NCBI GenBank assembly: GCA_017397605.1
Contig: JAFQII010000091.1
Location: 1-5,880, forward strand
Origin: Clostridia bacterium
GTDB taxonomy: Bacteria; Bacillota; Clostridia; Oscillospirales; CAG-382
DNA: 5,880 nt
Direction of reading: 5' to 3'
Shown: positions 1 through 5,397 of the stretch, piece after piece
How positions within the stretch are numbered: the first letter of the stretch is position 1
Layout of the letters: each line of letters starts with the position of its first letter
Notes under the pieces: model-generated
Database searches by the model: none
Told to the model about the DNA's origin: nothing
What the model saw: the letters and a program-made list of their open reading frames with translations, nothing else
Program-made: the position numbers and the translations under genes

Positions 1-296
1 CTGTCCTTGAGCTTGATATTGTAGTGCGGCATGTATTGCTTGATAAACGCGTTTTCCTGCAAAAGCGCTTCCAGCTCGGTCGCGGTGTGGTACACCTCAA
101 AATCATGCACCGAGCGGATCATTTTTTCCGTTTTGCCGAAATGCGGCACCGACGGTGAAAAATAACTCGACACGCGGTTGCGCAACGCCTTGGACTTGCC
201 GACGTAGATCACCGTGCCCGCACGGTTGCGCATCAGATACACGCCCGGCGTCAGCGGCAGTAATTTGGCTTTTTCAAACAGTTCTTCTTTCGTCAT
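1..296 (-). CDS. uvrC: Excinuclease ABC subunit C (UvrC), N-terminal fragment cut by the window edge
   Basis: This is the first 98 codons of a UvrC-type nuclease; the rest lies beyond position 1. UvrC is the dual-incision nuclease of nucleotide excision repair: with UvrB on damaged DNA, its N-terminal GIY-YIG domain makes the 3' cut. The visible part is almost exactly that domain: PGVYLM (17-22), IYVGKSK (30-36), LRNRV (38-42) and ELEALLQEN (74-82), then a PHYNIKLKD segment (90-98) typical of UvrC. Tyr20, Tyr31, Arg39 and Glu76 fit the known GIY-YIG catalytic set. The start is the ATG at 296-294; the upstream bases are A-rich with only a weak Shine-Dalgarno. It lies downstream of ptsH, separated by a terminator. 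A shorter UvrC-like GIY-YIG nuclease (Cho type) cannot be excluded without the C-terminal half. Confidence 0.9.
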   Translation of the reverse strand, partial: MTKEELFEKAKLLPLTPGVYLMRNRAGTVIYVGKSKALRNRVSSYFSPSVPHFGKTEKMIRSVHDFEVYHTATELEALLQENAFIKQYMPHYNIKLKD

Positions 297-314
297 GTGT
301 CATCTTTTTCTTAC

Positions 315-352
315 AAAAAAACAAAATCCGTCCGACACTCCGAACGGATTTT
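315..352 (-). terminator. Rho-independent terminator after ptsH
   Basis: Reading the minus strand, AAAATCCGT (352-344) pairs perfectly with ACGGATTTT (331-323) around a 12-base loop that may add two inner G-C pairs. After one G a run of seven T follows (321-315). This is a standard intrinsic terminator 70 bases past the ptsH stop. On the plus strand a five-T run (356-360) follows the stem, so weak bidirectional action is possible. The T-run ends only 18 bases before the uvrC ATG, so the hairpin also sits in the uvrC leader. Confidence 0.85.
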
Positions 353-378
353 ACCTTTTTGCGGTACATTGGTATCAA
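348..378 (-). promoter_or_regulatory. Possible sigma-A promoter for uvrC overlapping the terminator stem
   Basis: On the minus strand TTGATA (378-373) is followed after 19 bases by TAAAAT (353-348). Each hexamer matches the sigma-A consensus at five of six positions, but the 19-base spacer is longer than ideal. The -10 overlaps the outer arm of the ptsH terminator. Initiation would fall near 341, inside the hairpin loop, so the transcript would lack the 5' arm and could not form the terminator. This is inference from sequence only. Confidence 0.4.
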
Positions 379-421
379 TACGGCCGAAGTGCGAATTAAC
401 CATGCATCGGCATCGAAAATG

Positions 422-682
422 TCAGTCCTCAAGCTCCGCGATCAACTGCGAAAGGCCTGCAACTGCCTCTGCCTCATCGGAACCCTCTGCACTCAGCGTA
501 ATGACATCTCCTTTGGAAACCGCAAGAGACAGTACACCCAGCAAGCTCTTGGCATTTGCCTTGCGATCGCCGTTTTCCACCCAAACAGAACTTCTGAAAT
601 AATTTGCTTTCTGAATGAACAGCGTAGCGGGACGTGCATGCAGTCCTTTTTCATTCTGGATGGTTACATCTTTTCTCGTCAT
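422..682 (-). CDS. ptsH: Phosphocarrier protein HPr
   Basis: This 86-residue protein has the normal length of HPr, the small cytoplasmic carrier that passes phosphate from Enzyme I to the sugar-specific EIIA domains of the phosphotransferase system. The active-site motif GLHARPA is at 13-19 with the phosphorylated His15. The regulatory motif KSLLGVLSL is at 45-53 with Ser46, the site used by HPr kinase/phosphorylase in Firmicutes for CcpA-dependent catabolite control. His15 distinguishes it from Crh, which lacks that histidine. The ATG at 682-680 is preceded by a good ribosome binding site (GGGGAG, 697-692). It appears to be a single-gene transcription unit with its own promoter and terminator. 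No ptsI follows it, so Enzyme I must be encoded elsewhere. Confidence 0.96.
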   Translation of the reverse strand: MTRKDVTIQNEKGLHARPATLFIQKANYFRSSVWVENGDRKANAKSLLGVLSLAVSKGDVITLSAEGSDEAEAVAGLSQLIAELED

Positions 683-691
683 AACAGGTTC

Positions 692-697
692 TCCCCT
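692..697 (-). promoter_or_regulatory. Ribosome binding site of ptsH
   Basis: The minus strand reads GGGGAG, ending nine bases before the ATG at 682. It supports that start, which also gives the normal HPr N-terminus with His at position 15. Confidence 0.8.
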
Positions 698-717
698 ATA
701 TGTTGTTACATAATAGT

Positions 718-746
718 ATTATATCAAACTTTTTCGGCAAAATCAA
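718..746 (-). promoter_or_regulatory. Sigma-A promoter of ptsH, with extended -10
   Basis: On the minus strand TTGATT (746-741) is followed by exactly 17 bases and then a perfect TATAAT (723-718). A TG one base before the -10 gives an extended -10 element. Initiation is expected near 711, giving a leader of about 29 bases that contains the ptsH ribosome binding site. It lies in the 135-base gap after the second DUF4330 gene and is the best-scoring promoter I can see in the window, suggesting ptsH is expressed strongly and independently of the upstream operon. Confidence 0.85.
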
Positions 747-817
747 TATCGCGTTCCATAAATCGCAACCACGTTTGCCGACGTTTTTGGTCATTTTGCA
801 CGATTTTCGGTATATAG

Positions 818-1303
818 TCACGCGCTCGGAGCGTCTGTAATCTCCACACCCGTGATCTGCAGCGCAAACAGCGCATCACCCGTCGAAAGCACCACGGTCT
901 TGCCGGGAACAAGCAACAGCCCGCACTCCAGATATACAAAGCCCTCGGATTCGTATCCGTTGGCAGAGATCGTGCCCTCCAGATCTACAAGCCCGTTTTT
1001 GACATACACGGTCTGTCCGTCCGAAAGCGTCTGCGCGTCCGTTGCGTCGGCCGCATTGACGGTCAATACCTTGCCTGCGCTCTTGCCCGATTCCGCAAAG
1101 AGCTCGCCGCCCGCCTTGAGTGCCGAAGCGATTTCACCGCGGATGTCGGTGACGCGGTAGGAATAGGTCACGACTTGCTCCGCTTCCTGCCGAAAGAATG
1201 CCGCAAATTGTCCGCGCAGAAAGAACGCCGCAACCGCCGCAATGATCACCAGAACGATCACCACGTCCAATACATTAAAACGCTTTTTTTCCGTCGTTTT
1301 CAT
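818..1303 (-). CDS. DUF4330-type membrane-anchored protein, second copy
   Basis: This protein has 161 residues and unknown function. A short basic cytoplasmic tail (1-9) leads into one hydrophobic helix (about 10-30, beginning RFNVLDVVIVLVII) that matches the N-terminal signature of DUF4330 proteins. The remaining roughly 125 residues should lie outside the membrane and look beta-rich. They contain a YRVTDI segment (49-54), GGELFAESGKSAGKV (65-79) and a late PGKTVVLSTGDALFALQITGVEI run. The same pattern occurs in the upstream neighbour, so the two are probably paralogues. Its ATG overlaps the neighbour's stop (ATGA), and an AAAGGAG ribosome binding site sits seven bases upstream. There is no signal-peptidase or lipobox site, so I expect it to stay anchored. 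The DUF4330 assignment is from memory of the family pattern. A role with the adjacent ligase-like protein is inferred from coupling only. Confidence 0.8.
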   Translation of the reverse strand: MKTTEKKRFNVLDVVIVLVIIAAVAAFFLRGQFAAFFRQEAEQVVTYSYRVTDIRGEIASALKAGGELFAESGKSAGKVLTVNAADATDAQTLSDGQTVYVKNGLVDLEGTISANGYESEGFVYLECGLLLVPGKTVVLSTGDALFALQITGVEITDAPSA

Positions 1304-1839
1304 TTCGCCGCTCCTTTGGAGGATTCGCCCTCGGGCGTCTCTTCGATCGGTGTCACCGTCAAAATCAAGCCTTCGCCGAAATATCCCGCAACCATCGTTT
1401 CGACCTGCATACCTGCCGCAATGCGGTTTCCGCCGACAAAATAGCCGTTGTTTCGCATTTCTGCCGTTACGCGCACCGTTACGGTCACGTCGCTTCTTTC
1501 GGCGGAACGCGTCTCGATATAGCGGTGCTCGCCGTCCTCGGTCAAAACACTTTCGTCAAAGCGCACATCCACCGCACGCGCCACGCTCACACTCTCGATC
1601 TCGCCCATCACGGTTCCCGAGGGAGAATAGAGCTTGCCGCCCTGCACATAAGTGCCGCTGTAAGCATTGTCGACGTCCTCGATGCGAACGGTATACACCA
1701 GCTCCGTCTCGGGAGCCTCCGCGCGATGCGTCATCAGATACGCAACCCCGATCACACCAAAGATCAATACGGCCAACAACGCGATGTCAAATAAAGGCAG
1801 TCTTTTTTTGTTGAGTTTTCCTTCGTTTTTTACAGCCAT
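1300..1839 (-). CDS. DUF4330-type membrane-anchored protein, first copy
   Basis: This protein has 179 residues and unknown function. Residues 1-13 are basic and cytoplasmic, a single helix spans about 15-36 (LPLFDIALLAVLIFGVIGVA), and residues 40-179 should be extracytoplasmic. The outer part carries VYTVRIEDV (48-56), GGKLYSPSGTVMGEIESV (67-84) and GGNRIAAGMQVETM, the order seen in DUF4330 proteins. It ends in a charged, low-complexity tail (about 166-179, rich in Glu, Ser and Lys). The start at 1839 is chosen for a near-perfect AAAGGAGGT site at 1857-1849, ten bases away. The competing ATG at 1844 is in the frame of the upstream gene and reads only three more codons before its stop. The gene overlaps the preceding membrane-protein gene by 10 bases and the next DUF4330 gene by 4, so the three are probably co-translated. 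Confidence 0.8.
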   Translation of the reverse strand: MAVKNEGKLNKKRLPLFDIALLAVLIFGVIGVAYLMTHRAEAPETELVYTVRIEDVDNAYSGTYVQGGKLYSPSGTVMGEIESVSVARAVDVRFDESVLTEDGEHRYIETRSAERSDVTVTVRVTAEMRNNGYFVGGNRIAAGMQVETMVAGYFGEGLILTVTPIEETPEGESSKGAAK

Positions 1840-3659
1840 TGCATGTCGACCTCCTTTTTATTTTCCAATCCAAACAGAGTTCCTGCCAAGGACGATGCAG
1901 AACAGAAGCACCAGAAGATGCCCCAGATCCGCAGCTCCGACCAAACATCCGTTACGGTCGCCGTGATCAAAAACAGCACCGCGCACGCGGCAATGCCGCC
2001 GCAAAGCGCACGTTTCTTTTTATCCTCGTGCGATGCACGCATTGCGGTAAACAACCGTTGCAGCGCAAAAAACGCGCAGAGCAAAAACAAAAGCAAAAGC
2101 ACCACTCCGCCGTCCAACAGCAACCGCGTATACAGCGGCGAAGCAAACCCGTCGGGGAACAGTCCGTTTGCAAGCGCTGCCGAAATCAACACTTGATCAC
2201 CCGAACCGACACCTGCCAAAGCGTACTTTTGTGCCAACAGCGAAGCCGTCTCCGAAAAGCCTTTGCCGACCGACCCGAGCTTGTCGCTTGCAAGCACGGA
2301 AAACGCGGGAAATGCCGCCGCAGCCGTCAGCGCCGTACCGAACCAAGCGCCCCTGGCAAACGCGAGATACACCAAAAATGCCGCGACCAAGCCGACATAC
2401 ACCCACATCGAGCCGGAGAGATATGCATTCAAAACGATCAGCGCAAACAATGCCAGCCCGCTTTTACGCCCGATGTGCATCAACGCCACGGGCAGCATCA
2501 TAATCAAATAGCATTTGAGCACCGTGCCGGACAGCCCGTCTGGCAAAAAGTGCAGATTTACATACGGCGACCAATACGCCGAAAGGCGTGCGACCGCAGT
2601 CAACAGCAGAGTGATGTTTCCGCCGTACAAAATCGCCGCGATATATTTTCGGAACAAACGCTCCGTTGTCATCAAATTCACAGTCAAAAACCAGATGCAT
2701 CCAAACAACAGCATCCGATCAAATACATAAGTATCCCCCGTTGTAGCCGCCGACAGCGCACCTGCGCCGACGCAAAGCACCAAAAACAGCTCGGGGACGC
2801 CGAAGCGAAACGCCCGCTTGAGGCGGAGAAGCTTTTGGCAGTAACCGACAAACGAGAGTGCGGTCAGCACCGCGGTATATTGCAACGGCGAAAACGGCAG
2901 CGAAATCACCGCCGCGAGCAGTCCCATTTCGGGAACTGCAGGAATGCAAAGACAAAACAGAATCGCCCCCGCCGTAAGCACGACCTCATGCGGCCGAAAC
3001 AGCAGTGTCAGAATGCCCAGCACCGTGCCGGCGACAAACGCCAGCCCGCCGTGTGTGCCGACTTGCTCCCCTCTTTGCCGAAGCATGGCGGGGTCAACCC
3101 CCAGCACATCAATCAAAACCCAGGAGCACAGCCTGCTTTGTGACAATGCCGCACAAACCGGCTTGCCGAAAAACAAAAGCAAAAAAGATCCGAAAAACGT
3201 CACCGATGCGACGAGCAAATCCGTCGGGGATGTAACGCCGAAGCCCCAGCCCATATACTGCTTTGCCAAAAAGATAAACGCCGCATACAGCGAAAAAACC
3301 AAACCCGCGATTCCAAAAAAACGAACCCCGGTATGAAGAAAGGCGTGCCGCAATGCTTCTGCCCATGCAAAGATCACGCTGTCATGGGCGCCTGTCGCGA
3401 CCGCCTTTTTGAACGGCGCGGAAACGTTCTCCCGCAAGCCGATCTTATCCGATATCCACGCACAAAAACCTGAGTGAAGCGTGTTTTCCGCGCTCTGCGC
3501 GGAGCAGAGCAATTTCGAGGCGAGACCGTATTCAAACGCATGCGTACAGCGCGCAGAAACCTTTGATACGCGCGACAAAAGGAAACTGCCCGCGACAGGC
3601 CGTCTGCGAGAGCCTTTTGACAATCTGCTTCTATTGCATTTTTCGTTCGGTGTCGCCAT
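1830..3659 (-). CDS. Polytopic membrane protein resembling O-antigen ligase/polymerase (Wzy/WaaL superfamily)
   Basis: This 609-residue inner-membrane protein has about 12-14 hydrophobic helices between residues 113 and 597. Residues 1-110 are polar and basic (SRLSKGSRRR near the start), without a signal peptide, and are probably cytoplasmic. The region 380-540 resembles the Wzy_C/O-antigen ligase core: helices around 382-434, a loop with GVGSGD (483-488), then SPLYTRLLLDGGVVLLLLFLL (from about 507), which matches the place where family members have a short motif before a helix beginning with an acidic residue and Gly-Gly. The histidine often found in that loop is not seen. The family joins or polymerises lipid-linked glycans at the outer membrane face; here the substrate is unknown. 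I chose ATG 3659 over TTG 3662 because the AGGGTGAT site at 3672-3665 is better spaced for it. It follows trmD by 24 bases and overlaps the first DUF4330 gene by 10. Confidence 0.75.
   Translation of the reverse strand: MATPNEKCNRSRLSKGSRRRPVAGSFLLSRVSKVSARCTHAFEYGLASKLLCSAQSAENTLHSGFCAWISDKIGLRENVSAPFKKAVATGAHDSVIFAWAEALRHAFLHTGVRFFGIAGLVFSLYAAFIFLAKQYMGWGFGVTSPTDLLVASVTFFGSFLLLFFGKPVCAALSQSRLCSWVLIDVLGVDPAMLRQRGEQVGTHGGLAFVAGTVLGILTLLFRPHEVVLTAGAILFCLCIPAVPEMGLLAAVISLPFSPLQYTAVLTALSFVGYCQKLLRLKRAFRFGVPELFLVLCVGAGALSAATTGDTYVFDRMLLFGCIWFLTVNLMTTERLFRKYIAAILYGGNITLLLTAVARLSAYWSPYVNLHFLPDGLSGTVLKCYLIMMLPVALMHIGRKSGLALFALIVLNAYLSGSMWVYVGLVAAFLVYLAFARGAWFGTALTAAAAFPAFSVLASDKLGSVGKGFSETASLLAQKYALAGVGSGDQVLISAALANGLFPDGFASPLYTRLLLDGGVVLLLLFLLCAFFALQRLFTAMRASHEDKKKRALCGGIAACAVLFLITATVTDVWSELRIWGIFWCFCSASSLAGTLFGLENKKEVDMQWL
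1849..1857 (-). promoter_or_regulatory. Strong ribosome binding site of the first DUF4330 gene
   Basis: The minus strand reads AAAGGAGGT, close to the full anti-16S complement, inside the last codons of the upstream ligase-like gene. It decides the start at 1839 and suggests efficient re-initiation after the upstream stop at 1832-1830. Confidence 0.8.
3488..3510 (-). repeat. Two overlapping, mutually exclusive inverted repeats inside the ligase-like gene
   Basis: GCTCTGC (3492-3498) pairs with GCAGAGC (3504-3510) around a 5-base loop, while CCGCGC (3488-3493) pairs with GCGCGG (3497-3502) around a 3-base loop. The two stems share bases and cannot form together. They lie about 150 bases into the coding region, where the protein (about residues 50-57) is outside the membrane core. 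No T-run follows on either strand, so neither is a terminator. Function, if any, is unknown. Confidence 0.5.
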
Positions 3660-3664
3660 CAAAC

Positions 3665-3672
3665 ATCACCCT
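3665..3672 (-). promoter_or_regulatory. Ribosome binding site of the ligase-like gene
   Basis: The minus strand reads AGGGTGAT, with its G-rich core about 7-9 bases before the ATG at 3659. The in-frame TTG at 3662 would leave only a few bases, and the ATG at 3666 is out of frame. The site therefore favours the start at 3659. Confidence 0.6.
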
Positions 3673-3683
3673 AAAAAAACCAG

Positions 3684-4376
3684 TTACTTTTCCGACGCAT
3701 CGTCCAACAAATCGGGACGCTTGCGTCTGGTGCGCTCCAACGCCTGTTCCATGCGCCATTTTTCCTGCAATGCATGGTTGCCGTTGACCAGCACCTCGGG
3801 CACTTCCAGCCCCTCAAACACACGCGGCTTGGTATACTGCGGATGCTCCAGCAATCCTGCCGAGAGGCTTTCTTTTTCGTAGCAATCGGGGTCTGCAAGA
3901 ACACCCTCCTGCAAGCGCGAGACGCAATCCACCAAAATAGCGGCAGGCAGTTCCCCGCCCGTCAACACATAGTCGCCGACAGACAGCTCCTCGTCCACCT
4001 CCAGCTCAATGATGCGCTCATCGATGCCTTCGTAGTGTCCGCACAAAAGGACGAGATTGTCGTATGCACACAGCTCTCTCGCCTTTTTCTGCGTCAGCAC
4101 CTTGCCCTGAGGTGAGAGGTAGATCACACGCGTACTGCCCTGCAAGCGGGATTTGACATCACGGATGCAGTCCACGACGGGCTGGCACATCATCACCATG
4201 CCAAAACCGCCGCCGTACGGCGTATCATCCACCTTGCGGTGCTTATTTTTGGTATAATCGCGGATGTTTGTACAACAAATATCCACCAGACCTGCGCTTC
4301 TTGCTCTGCCGATCACGCTGGACGAAAAAATCGATTCCATCATCTCGGGAAAGAGCGTCAGCACGTCAAATCTCAT
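3684..4376 (-). CDS. trmD: tRNA (guanine-N1-)-methyltransferase TrmD
   Basis: TrmD transfers a methyl group from S-adenosylmethionine to N1 of G37 in tRNAs with G36, preventing +1 frameshifts; it is a cytoplasmic dimer with a trefoil-knot fold. The 230-residue length is usual. Visible motifs are MRFDVLTLFPEM (1-12), the DDTPYGGGFGMVM segment (50-62), YLSPQG (86-91), the knot elements LCGHYEGIDER (111-121) and SVGDYVLTGGELPA (132-145), and GLLEHPQYTKP (174-184). Arg154, aligned with a catalytic arginine, is present. The position of the E. coli catalytic Asp169 appears to be Glu169 here, by hand alignment. The start ATG lies 11 bases inside the end of rimM and has no strong ribosome binding site, so it probably depends on translational coupling. 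It closes the conserved translation operon. Confidence 0.97.
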   Translation of the reverse strand: MRFDVLTLFPEMMESIFSSSVIGRARSAGLVDICCTNIRDYTKNKHRKVDDTPYGGGFGMVMMCQPVVDCIRDVKSRLQGSTRVIYLSPQGKVLTQKKARELCAYDNLVLLCGHYEGIDERIIELEVDEELSVGDYVLTGGELPAAILVDCVSRLQEGVLADPDCYEKESLSAGLLEHPQYTKPRVFEGLEVPEVLVNGNHALQEKWRMEQALERTRRKRPDLLDDASEK

Positions 4377-4872
4377 ACCAATCGTCCATCCCTTCGATCA
4401 TCGTGATGCGGATCTCCGCAGACGGAGCGATCGATACGATCAGCTCGTCCACAGCGGGGAACAAAAACTCCTTGCCATCCTTTGCGATGTGCCAGAGAAG
4501 TCTTCCACCGCGGTCTTCCACCTCACGAAGCGTGCCGACCGTCTCGCCGGTCGCGTCATTGACAACAGGCGTACCGATCAGGTCATCGTTAAACCAAACG
4601 CCCTCGGGCAAAACCACATCCTCGCGGTCAAACCAAAGCGTGCGTCCGGTCAGCTCCGACACGGCAGTGCGGTCGGGATACCCCTTAAAAACAACCGTTC
4701 CAAGGTGGGGAATGTACCGTTCCACCTCCAAAAAGCGTTTGCCGTCGGGGTCAAGATAAAGGCGGGATACGCCGGAGAGGAATTCCGCATCGTCGCACCA
4801 GCACTCAAAGCGGATTTCACCCTTGAGTCCGCGCGGGGAATTCAGTCTCCCGGCTTCCAGATAGCGTTTCAT
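4366..4872 (-). CDS. rimM: Ribosome maturation factor RimM
   Basis: RimM binds the 30S subunit near S19 and helps mature the 16S rRNA head domain. The 168-residue protein has the normal two-domain layout. The N-terminal RimM barrel opens with AGRLNSPRGLKGEIRF (7-22), matching the family's glycine-rich opening although the usual His before Gly is replaced by Arg14. The C-terminal PRC barrel begins at about 95 with DDLIGTPVVND (97-106) and ends with the EFLFPAVDELI strand (135-145). The ATG overlaps the khpA stop by one base (TGATG) and lacks its own ribosome binding site, so it should be read by re-initiating ribosomes. Position directly before trmD is the conserved bacterial order and supports the call. 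Confidence 0.95.
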   Translation of the reverse strand: MKRYLEAGRLNSPRGLKGEIRFECWCDDAEFLSGVSRLYLDPDGKRFLEVERYIPHLGTVVFKGYPDRTAVSELTGRTLWFDREDVVLPEGVWFNDDLIGTPVVNDATGETVGTLREVEDRGGRLLWHIAKDGKEFLFPAVDELIVSIAPSAEIRITMIEGMDDWYEI

Positions 4873-5099
4873 CAGAGAATATCTACGATGACGCGCTTGT
4901 GTTCCCTTGCGGCCTGCGCGCGCATCACGGTACGGATGCTTTTTGCGATCTTGCCCTCTCTGCCGATCACGCGGCCCATGTCGCGCTTGGCGACGGTGAG
5001 CTCCAAGACCACGGTGTCACCGCTGATCTTTTCGTTGACCGAGACCTCCTCGGGATAATCGACAATCGCCTGCACAAGGTCGATCAGCATCTGCTTCAT
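4872..5099 (-). CDS. khpA: KH-domain RNA-binding protein KhpA
   Basis: This 75-residue protein is a single KH domain. The RNA-contacting loop is GREG at 46-49, in MGRVIGREGKIAKSIR. Length and position between rpsP and rimM match the KhpA (YlqC) family of Firmicutes, which pairs with KhpB (Jag/EloR) to bind RNA and affects cell elongation and division in streptococci. No other domain or membrane segment is present. The ATG overlaps the rpsP stop by one base (TGATG), and a GGAG site at 5110-5107 is seven bases upstream, so translation should be both coupled and independently supported. Confidence 0.93.
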   Translation of the reverse strand: MKQMLIDLVQAIVDYPEEVSVNEKISGDTVVLELTVAKRDMGRVIGREGKIAKSIRTVMRAQAAREHKRVIVDIL

Positions 5100-5341
5100 C
5101 AGATGACTCCGTTCTTTTTGAGCAGGTCACGAACGGTATCGGTAGGCTGTGCGCCGTTAGCGATCCACTGCTTTGCCTTCTCTGCATCGACAGTAACGGT
5201 CGAGGGGTTGGTCATCGGGTTGTAAGTACCGATCTCCTCGATGAATCTGCCGTCGCGGGGATAGCGGGAATCTGCTACCACGATACGGTAAAAGGGTGCT
5301 TTCTTTGCGCCGAGTCTTCTCAGTCTGATCTTAACTGCCAT
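5099..5341 (-). CDS. rpsP: 30S ribosomal protein S16
   Basis: S16 is a small-subunit protein that binds 16S rRNA early and helps 30S assembly. The 80-residue length is normal. The N-terminus [20 protein letters not shown], followed by [22 protein letters not shown] to residue 42, is essentially the family signature. The C-terminal part keeps the helix that follows the [20 protein letters not shown] region. The ATG at 5341-5339 has a strong GGAGG site at 5355-5351 with nine bases of spacing. It is followed without a gap by khpA. The 56 bases between it and ffh hold no clear terminator, so the two are likely co-transcribed. Confidence 0.98.
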   Translation of the reverse strand: MAVKIRLRRLGAKKAPFYRIVVADSRYPRDGRFIEEIGTYNPMTNPSTVTVDAEKAKQWIANGAQPTDTVRDLLKKNGVI

Positions 5342-5397
5342 GATTTGTTTCCTCCAAAATCAAGTTGTATGATAATTTTTCTTTTTTACAAATTTGT

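Noticed and set aside
761..805. Possible long imperfect hairpin after the second DUF4330 gene (AATCG/CGATT outer arms, ACGT/ACGT inner arms on the minus strand).
   Set aside because: The stem needs three one-sided bulges, is short on G-C pairs and has no following T-run, so I do not call it a terminator.
155..817. A 220-codon plus-strand frame crossing uvrC, the terminator and ptsH.
   Set aside because: It runs antisense through ptsH and through the terminator and promoter, has no ribosome binding site, and its product resembles no family.
724..939. A 71-codon minus-strand frame overlapping the end of the second DUF4330 gene and the ptsH promoter.
   Set aside because: It is Arg/Cys-rich in an alternative frame, overlaps a real gene and runs into the -35/-10 region of ptsH.
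2069..2102. A-rich near-repeat of GCAAAA units on the plus strand.
   Set aside because: On the coding strand it encodes the Leu/Phe-rich helix at about residues 518-533 of the membrane protein; the repetition is explained by leucine codons.
1839..3143. A 434-codon open frame on the plus strand opposite the ligase-like gene.
   Set aside because: Its product is an Arg/Gln/Lys/Pro-rich string without domain character, and it lies wholly antisense to a gene with clear membrane-protein character and good start signals. It is a codon-bias shadow.
3673..3715. Possible terminator after trmD (GACG-ATG-CGTC hairpin followed later by seven T).
   Set aside because: The stem is only four base pairs and the T-run starts about 14 bases after it, which does not fit an intrinsic terminator.
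4264..5058. A 264-codon plus-strand frame opposite trmD, rimM and khpA.
   Set aside because: It is antisense to three strongly recognised genes and has no protein-family character.
5342..5397. Palindrome ACAAATTTGT and A-rich run between ffh and rpsP as a terminator or promoter.
   Set aside because: The stem is short and AT-only, the run after it on the minus strand is A rather than T, and no hexamer pair with acceptable spacing was found.
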